Of a stretch of DNA of 64,000 nt, positions 56,793 to 64,000 are shown piece by piece. The notes beneath the pieces are model-generated. The model was not told where the DNA came from and made no database searches. It saw only the letters and a list, made by a program, of their open reading frames with translations. The DNA lies in the NCBI GenBank assembly GCA_964017195.1, contig OZ024897.1:33193536-33257535 (forward strand). Direction: 5' to 3'. A program made the translations under genes and the position numbers. Source of the stretch: Siderastrea radians. Its lineage: Eukaryota > Cnidaria > Anthozoa > Scleractinia > Rhizangiidae. Position 1 is the stretch's first letter. Each line of letters opens with the position of its first letter.

Positions 56793-57258
56793 ATAGACCG
56801 GTTCACGCTCTTAGTTACATCATGGGTAATTAGGGCAAGATGGCGGGAAATTCAAAGGTGTGTATGGGATTTCAAAGCCAACTGATTCTTCCTGAATTAA
56901 TATATTTGACACTTTCTCTTTGAAAAAAGTAACTTATGAATTCAAAGAAACAATACATTAAATCTGGAGTACATAGAAGTCCATGATCAGTTTTTCGAAA
57001 ACTTGATTTCTCCCATACATTTTCTATAATTTGACAGTACAAAAATTACAGAAAATGTATGGAAGAATGGACTTCTATGCACTCCAGATTTAGTGTATTG
57101 TTTCTTTGAATTCATAAGTTACTTTTTTCAAAGAGAAAGTGTCAAATATATTAACTCAGGAAGAATCAGTTGGCTTTGAAATCCCATACAAACCTTTGAG
57201 TTTCCTGCCATCTTGCCCTGATTACCCATGATGTAACTAAGAGGGTGAACCGGTCTAT
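56793..57258. mobile_element. Foldback element, arms about 220 bp
   Basis: The left end ATAGACCGGTTCACGCTCTT and the right end (complement ATAGACCGGTTCACCCTCTT) begin arms that stay complementary almost to the centre, where 'ccatacattttct' meets 'agaaaatgtatgg'. The left arm has about 20 extra bases near the loop. Point differences are few. No target duplication is clear and there is no coding sequence. Confidence 0.9.
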
Positions 57259-57504
57259 TACATAAGCTATATAGGTGCGTGCCGCTCCAAAGTGTATGCT
57301 TTAATTATTTAGCTGTTTTGATCTGAAATTGGGTACGGTTTTGAGGAAACCACGAAGGCGTGTAAAAGTATTATCTTTTTTTCCTCTTCAAATAAGAAAG
57401 AGAAAGATAAGTTGCCAAGAACGATATTACAAAGCGCGTTTTATACCGCTTGCACAAAAGAAAAGGCAGTTTAAGTCTCAACGAGCAATTGATTTTAAAG
57501 ACCA

Positions 57505-57743
57505 GCGCCCGGTTGTTCAAAGCAGGATTAGGCTAACCCAGGATTAGCGTTAATTTTTTATTCAGTCTTGCAGTCAAATTATTAGGATTCTTGTAAATCC
57601 TTTTTGCCCTACATTTTGACTTTGGTTACTTTCAAACCGCCACTTGGAATTTGCTCTGAAAACTCTTTTGAATAAGAGAAACAGGAACCTTGGTTAAATT
57701 TTGTTCCCGGTTAGCGTTAACCCGCTTTCGAACAATTGGCCCA
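57505..57743. mobile_element. MITE, about 240 bp
   Basis: Left 'gcccggttgttcaaagcagg' followed by 'attaggctaaccc' and right 'gttaacccgctttcgaacaa' followed by 'ttggccc' form a TIR of about 30 bp with mismatches. The subterminal 'taaccc' phrase recurs. Superfamily not determined. Confidence 0.65.
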
Positions 57744-59400
57744 GGTCTGAAAAAAGATCTGGAAAATGACACAGGCCTGATATTCGGTTCGCCCCAATGA
57801 CCGTGACAGAAATTGCATCATCTCGCGTGACAGAAATTTGATCCGTATTTTGGCAGTGTAAAATGTCTTGTTGAAAGGGAACAAGTCTTCTCCCACACTA
57901 GATGTCAAAACCCTAGAAACGCTATTCCGTGATTAACCTACTATTCATCAAGTTTGAAATGAATTGTCTTTTAACTGTAAATTTCAGACACTTTGCAATT
58001 TTCTAATAATACACTGTCATTTGCTATTGAGATGAGACATTTACATGTAAATTTGTAAATTTAATTTCTCGCTTGAGACAATTTTCCTTTCTTTTTAATT
58101 TTCAACAAATGTCTGAGAGTGAAAAATGTCTGAGAGTGTAAAAAAAAAAAGAAGTATTATACACTTAATCCCCCTGATCTTATCATTAAGTGGTTTACGT
58201 GAACTCGCGAGAAGATAAGCGCGTAACAAAGGTAAAATACATTGATTTCAAAGCATTACATACTTGTATTTGAACGTAGCATAGTGAAATATTCTAACAA
58301 CTGATTTGAACGCCAGTCAAAACACGCCAATCTATATGGAAACTTGATCGAAATAATTCGCTGTCATTGAAAATGTTTTTGCTATCATCTTCGCTCAAAC
58401 GTTCGCAGATGAGTGAAAAATTAATTAGACTAGCAGGCACGACAACTTGTAGACATTTCGAAAAGGTGTCTTTATGTTCGAGATTTAGCTGAATTTTGCC
58501 ACAGTTACTTTTGTACGTTGCGATACCTGTACAGCTTTATATAGGGAATCCCCCTAAATGACAGAATGAATGAGCGAAAGAATGCATTAGCGCTTCCTTC
58601 GAATTACCGACATAGGTAAACCGTTTGTTCTTATTCAACCTCAACGAATTGGGCATAGGGGAGGGTACACAAGCAAATCCTAAATGTCTGAAAAATTTAA
58701 AAGTTATTAAAAAGCCTTCCATGCCAGTCTTGTCTTTGTCACAGTGCAGTTTTCATTTGAATCAAAGTATCAATCTAACTTTTTTTCCATTTTCTTACAT
58801 TTGGTGCACCATTTGCAGCCTGGCTGATAATCCTGAACTCCTGCACCTATCTTATGTATTTGCTTGTAAAGATGCCTTGGTATTGGCACCAATGCCCTTG
58901 AATGTTGGGTTGAATTACGTTAAGGAAAAGAGCAGCGCTTGTTTGCCCTCATTACTTCGTCACGGTGGGAAATACAAAGATATTCTCCTACGTTCACACC
59001 AGCTCCTCTCACTAACTTCTCCTGTGCCTTATATAGCTTTCCACCTTTGCACGATACTTTGCTGTTTTTCTCATTTTCTTTGTTATTTCCCTTGGCACAT
59101 TTGTCGTTGGATATACTTGTTTTTAAATTTCCCGGCGTTTCCACATTTGGCCAATCGAGCTGTCAACGAGTTGTTGTCATGGTGTTGAAGTAGGAAATAC
59201 CAAAGCCAAGGATTTGAACATTGTACTTGCATATGATCATGTATAGTCAAGGGGCAATCAGTTGATAAGCTGACCTTGTTTGACCTATTATCAGATGAAG
59301 TAATCTCTGCTCCACTGAGTGTTGGCAGATGCTATTGACCAAGTATCCCTATAATACACATCGTCCCTTGTAATGGTGTGAAATTAGGAATTGATTCAAA
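57744..59400. other. Non-coding stretch with one unrecognised long frame
   Basis: A 187-codon plus-strand frame (58625-59188) overlaps a 74-codon minus-strand frame (58920-59144). The minus frame (YLCISHRDEVMRANKR) is more hydrophilic and protein-like, but neither has a recognised domain or clear exon boundaries. I do not call a gene. Confidence 0.4.
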
Positions 59401-59715
59401 GGGGGTGTTTACAAGGTATCACTGCAACTTTCATTCTGATACGTGCTGAAAACTTGTACTGTGTTAACATAAAGTGTGTTTTCTGGTGGTTTGAGTTTTG
59501 TGCTACAATCAAATTATTGAAACAATAAGAATGATACTGTGTTTACATGATGCAAGAGTGAAAATCTCGATCTGGTTTAGTGAACCTGCACTGGTATGAC
59601 TTATTCTAGTCTGAGGTTTTTTGCTGGTACTGTGTAAACAAATAAGAGCTACAAGAGAGAGTTTGGTGAACTCATACCAGAATGACAGTTGCACCAGTAT
59701 CATGTACACACCCCT
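59401..59715. mobile_element. MITE, about 315 bp, with about 45-bp inverted ends
   Basis: Left 'gggggtgtttacaaggtatc' with 'ctgcaactttcattctg' and right 'cagaatgacagttgca' with 'catgtacacacccc' are inverted relatives. No target duplication read with confidence. Confidence 0.7.
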
Positions 59716-60910
59716 AAGACCATCATTGCTATACAATGTCATTGCAATGTACACATTGTAAGCAGTTGGGTCCAAAGGTATACCCTCTGAGGCCACAAAG
59801 ATTTCAATACTTTTCCACATCCCACCTACCGGAAAAGAGCACATCCTAACTTTCACATATAACATCCCTTCGTAGCACTCTTTCCCATTATTCTCTGAAA
59901 TTTCTTAGTGTGCTATCTTGTTGTTAAGTTGTTTGCATGTTACCAAACCTTTGTTGGACCCTGATGATAAACCATTTTTTAATGTCCTTTACCACAGTGT
60001 TTACTGTAAATGCTCTGTTAAGCTCCCTAGGGGCTTCTTTATTTTCAGGCACACTAGAAGGGGGACTTAATAGAGTGGGGGGCTTATTTTTAAAACTCTC
60101 CAAGAATGAAAGATGACACAATCTTTTTTTTCTTTCTGCGGAGTGCTGGCCAGCTTTAATAGATAGCGATACAGTCTTCATACACTTGCCATGCACAATC
60201 TTAAAACTGAAACCCATCCAAGCTCATACAAATGTGTTCTACTGAAATGTAGCCCACAAAAAAGTGATAACATGATTAGCCAGAAGTTTTGCATCCAAAA
60301 TCAGGAACTAATCCTGAAATTTGAATGAACACAAGTCTCTTGGCATATACGCTCTTTTTGAGAGACTAGATGAGCAAAACCATCATTGATATACTGAAAA
60401 CAGAACTTGATAGAAAAGTACTGAAACTGTCCCATATGAAATTGCAAGTTGGAAACGTTTAGATCAAGAATATAGTGCAATTCTAACCCGACCTATGTCA
60501 CACCGTACCTTCTGTCATTTTGTGGCCATGGGGGGGGGGGGGGGGGCTCAATAGAGAGGGGGGCTTGAAGCTCAAGATGGGGGATTATTGGAGATCTTGA
60601 TTCTTACTGCCTACTATTCCCGTCATGTTGTTTGCTGCCGAAAAATATCTTAACGGGGCTGAATGCTGTTAACCAAAAAGAGGGAAAGCCCCAGGCCGTA
60701 AACAAAGTCATCAATCAAAACAAAATGTTTATTTTAAAATTCCACATTTGTTTGAACAATATTTAACATAATTTAATTTACATCGTTGTTTTTCATTTAT
60801 TCTGATACCATATAATTGAGCGACCACTGGCCGCTCCATTGTCGGATTAGCATTATTTGTAACGCTAGTTCTGTTTTTTTTTCGTATTAAATTATAAGAT
60901 TAAACAGATG
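59716..60910. other. Non-coding stretch with G-rich repeats
   Basis: No recognised gene. A 17-base G run lies at 60530-60546, and two related G-rich phrases 'aatagag.ggggggctt' occur near 60068 and 60550, suggesting pieces of one repeat. Confidence 0.45.
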
Positions 60911-61122
60911 TTATAACTCCATGAATTTTGATGAAATGGCCAAAAATCGCTGAGGTGGGAGTATATATTTGTTCCATATGAACACGCTTTTCATTTGCCC
61001 AGAGATTTTCAGTTTTTTTGAGTTTTTGACAGCTATGATATACTACTTTAATCTCATACCAAAGTTATGCATTTGGCTTGTTGGTCACAGGAGTTATTTG
61101 GCAGTAAAATTACCCAATTTTA
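60911..61122 (-). repeat. Inverted copy of the dispersed repeat at 43948-44152
   Basis: The complement of this stretch matches 43948-44152 in order over about 200 bases, including 'aaattgggtaattttactg' and 'tgaaaagcgtgttc'. Confidence 0.8.
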
Positions 61123-61751
61123 GCTTTTTGTTTTTTTGAAGTATGTGGTATGCCATCTCTGATATTTAAACCCAAGAGATGCTAATCTCTTCTTGGTTTT
61201 GATATATTTCGGACTTTATGATCGGGTTTATAATTTATGAGTTAAAAAGTAAACAGTCACATGAAGGGAAGCTCAAGGCTGAAGGCAATGGATGAACGCA
61301 CAAGCCATGTGGCCGAATGAAGGGCACAAAACGAACGAACGAAAGCAGTGAATGAACGAACGAACAAACCCGACAATCGAACGAGCGAAATGCCAGCCAA
61401 ACAAACGGAAAATGGACTAATAGCACGAACAAACGCCTGCAAACCTGGCAACTCAACAAATGGCTGAATACACCTATCTCTTTTCAAAACAAACAAAAGC
61501 AGTGCCAGTTTGGTTCACAATAAAGAAAAGTATTTTTGGGCGGCTTTAAATAAGATTAGTAGAAATTGATTTGATAATACCATTGAGAAAAAGAAAAAAT
61601 AACGGAAAATGGAAGATTAAATGTGTATTAACTTTTTCCAACTATTTTAGTGAGCTCACCAAAACGTAAGTTAGATACCGCATAGAATGATAACGAGAAA
61701 ACTGTTTAGTCTGCTCAGAAGGTCTATCATTCTCGTCAGGGGCACAGTGAA

Positions 61752-63485
61752 CAGACCGGGGCCCGTTTCTCGAAAGTCCCGATATCTTTTCGGGCCCGGA
61801 AAGCTATTTTATGTGTACGATGTTTGTATTAAGGTATCATGGTACCCCAAAATTGACCATGTTTTCGAAAAATACACTTCTGTCTGTCCTCTCTTTTACT
61901 AAAAGTTTCAGGAAAAAAGATCGTTTCTACGCAAAGTTATGGACGAAAAAAGATTTGTGGCATTAATTTTCTCTAATCATGTGTTGACAGTCATCTGTCA
62001 ACAACGCTGAAAATAGCATGTGACATAACAGGGCCCCGATGTTTTGACACGCGATCGATTGCGTAGCAGTTCCCGCTTATTTCGAGTGTGTCTACAGAGT
62101 GGCTTCGATCATATCTGTGAAAGAGAGAGAGAGAGAGAGAAAAGATCGAGCGTTGAGGAATTACTTGCGCTTCGACTGCCAGCTCGCTTTTCGTAACGCG
62201 AACGGCGAAAAACAATCCATCCATTCAAATTCCATAACATTTCTACAAAGCCAGATGTATCAAAGAATCACCTTGGCGCAAGAGATTGCATGTCCAGAAA
62301 AGTACGGAATTTGTCTCCAGTAATAAAGAAGTTTATTTTTTTCCCAATTGCTTGCATTTCTGGCAGGATGTTCTCTCTTAGATCTTGAGCCGAACACGTG
62401 GCGGCTTCTTCGCAGATTTCAATGTGCTTTCCTTTCGCCTTTCCTTTCGTCTTTCAGGTCCCGGCAGCTTGGGTAGTCTTACCCAGCTCAAATGATGATG
62501 CCTTCGGCATTTTACAGCCGACGTGATATTATGACTTTAAAATTTCCGTTTATTGCGTTTGAAGTCCCTTTGAACGGCACTCGTACTCAACGAAAGTCGC
62601 TTTCCAACATAAAAACACGCAGAATTTGACACCATTCTTGTCGGCATGTTTGTGCTATTGTTGTAAGGCGGTAAGTTGAGCCTCCCCTCTGTCAACCGCA
62701 GGTAATTATCCTGACACCTAGGTGTTTTAATCTCCTCAGACCGGAAAAAGTTTCCAAATCATATTTTGGCTTTTTTCTCGAAACTAATTTTTCAAGAAAT
62801 TGGGCGCACATTTTAAGTTCGCGTTCAGCGAGTTTTCAACCATTTTAGCTCAAATTTGGCGACAATGTTGCCACATAATTTGACACTAAAACCGTGTCTC
62901 CGAATTTTATTTTTTGCTTTCATTCAAAAGTTATGAGCCGTAAAAGAAAGAGGAGAGGTGTTTCTTCGAACTTCAAAGTTTAACTGAGTGCAGAAAATAA
63001 ACCAGGCCAGATACAAAAATTCCGAGACACTTTTTTTGAGACAAAGGTGTGAAGAATTCGGCGCAATGTTCGTCTTTCTCTCCAGATCATTATCGACTGG
63101 AGCGGAATCGATTTTGTGAACGACGTACTTTTTAAAAAACGTAGTCTCTATTTTCGACACAGTTGTCTTTTTTCTTTATCTAAATACGTTTTAGTAATCT
63201 TCAGTTATTAACCTTTCAGAAAATATATAGTTTGTCAGGGTCCTTGTGAAACGCCTGACGCTCAAACGGTGAAAACGCAATGTTGTCATTTGGGGTACCC
63301 TGATACCTTAAAGACTCAAATTTTGTTGGTTTTGAAGGCTGATCAATAAAATTCTAAGTTGATAAAAGAAGTCAGGCTAATATGTGGGCTAAAAACTACG
63401 CCAAATTTCTATAGATTTTTATTTTAAAATATAGCTTCGGGCCCGAAAAGTTACCGGGACTTTCGAGAAACGGGCCCCTAGCCTG
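61752..63485. mobile_element. hAT-like MITE with CAG...CTG ends, split by a TTAA element
   Basis: Left CAGACCGGGGCCCGTTTCTC and right (complement) CAGGCTAGGGGCCCGTTTCT, then 'gaaagtcccg' and 'cttttcgggcccg' on both sides. Flanks are GTGAA (61747-61751) and GTGGA (63486-63490), compatible with a 5-bp duplication with one change. Without the inner element it would be about 255 bp. Confidence 0.75.
61833..63307. mobile_element. 1.48-kb TIR element with perfect TTAA duplication, nested
   Basis: TTAA at 61829-61832 and 63308-63311. The ends are GGTATCATGGTACCCC and, complemented, GGTATCAGGGTACCCC. It sits inside the CAG...CTG MITE 61752-63485. No transposase is recognised; a (GA)n tract lies near 62127-62140. 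Confidence 0.85.
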
Positions 63486-63603
63486 GTGGAGAGTTATAAA
63501 ACGCAACCGAAATTTTGAAACGCGCGGAAGAAAAAATATACGTGAGCAACAGGGAGAAATTCTTAATTTTCCGCTATTAGGGTAAAACTCTGTGACCACA
63601 CGT

Positions 63604-64000
63604 TTCAAACTGTGGTACCACAGCTGGCCCTAAGTGCCTGAGCTGACAGTTATCATTCTACACAGTTAACTACAAATTAAAATGTTTGCTGTACCTTGCT
63701 GAAGGTTGTTTGAGTTTTCTGCTCCGATATTTCTGCAGCGTCGTCACTGGTCAATTGCAGCTTAAGGTTCGGTTAACACAGAGGTTTACAGGTAAAACAA
63801 GGTTGCAAAGGAAACTTGAAATAGAGTGCTTTCAAAATCACTGCCAGAAGACAGTTCCACATCGCGAGAAACCACTGCCAAGCGAAAAACTCAAACAATT
63901 TTCAGCAAGGTACAGCAAACATTTTAATTTGTAGTTAACTGTGTAGAATGATAACTGTCAGCTCAGGCACGTAGGGCCAGCTGTGGTACCACAGTTTGAA
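63604..64000. mobile_element. Inverted-repeat element reaching the window end
   Basis: Arms of about 117 bp (63604-63720 and 63884-64000) are near-perfect complements starting TTCAAACTGTGGTACCACAG. The end palindrome GTGGTACCAC is internal to each arm. The right arm stops exactly at the window edge, so the element may be longer and its target duplication is out of view. Confidence 0.88.

Noticed and set aside
58625..59188. 187-codon plus-strand frame
   Set aside because: Hydrophobic and Cys/Phe/Leu-rich without a start context, domain or splice logic; the opposite strand looks at least as protein-like.

Overview
This is eukaryotic, animal-type genomic DNA: AT-rich, intron-poor where genes are visible, and crowded with retroelements, terminal-inverted-repeat (TIR) transposons and foldback repeats. 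Two intact single-exon rhodopsin-class GPCR genes, Penelope-like elements with GIY-YIG endonucleases, CR1/L2-like LINE tails, a 2A-like NPGP motif in a retroelement ORF and many short TIR elements best fit a cnidarian, probably an anthozoan such as a stony coral. That assignment is inference; no phylogenetic marker gene is present.

Layout. 1-9.2 kb: repeats, an inverted-repeat-bounded element (about 1.72-3.93 kb), and a 3.95-kb TTAA-flanked element (5214-9166) with a smaller TTAA-flanked element nested in it (6428-6957). 10.3-11.4 kb: aminergic-like GPCR gene on the minus strand. 11.5-15.4 kb: hairpins, a hAT-like MITE and a LINE 3' fragment. 15.36-17.58 kb: a hAT element with a decayed transposase C-terminus and a 5-bp target duplication. 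18.5-18.9 kb: broken SAP-like coding fragment with a 12-bp repeat expansion. 23.36-24.50 kb: peptide-receptor-like GPCR gene on the plus strand. 25.5-29.7 kb: mostly unassigned, with a MITE and a 20-bp minisatellite. 29.72-33.12 kb: a second CAG...CTG element with a 5-bp duplication. 33.16-36.79 kb: a foldback element with TTAA duplication and about 530-bp arms, interrupted by a 5'-truncated LINE with its own 7-bp duplication. 37.42-40.99 kb: a nearly full-length Penelope-like element whose single long reading frame is broken by one stop codon; a hammerhead-like RNA motif lies at its 3' end. 44.9-55.8 kb: a head-to-tail array of about 1-kb repeat units that has trapped tRNA-derived sequences, two TTAA elements, one element with a 3-bp duplication and a second, 5'-truncated Penelope copy flanked by a 13-bp duplication. 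56-64 kb: foldbacks, MITEs, a TTAA element nested inside a hAT-like MITE, and an inverted repeat reaching the window end.

The only intact host genes I can support are the two GPCRs. They are unlinked in sequence type (amine-like and peptide-like) and oppositely oriented. The rest is best read as a dated record of transposition: several insertions can be proven because an uninterrupted copy of the same site exists elsewhere in the window, and seven insertions use the same TTAA target while having unrelated terminal sequences.
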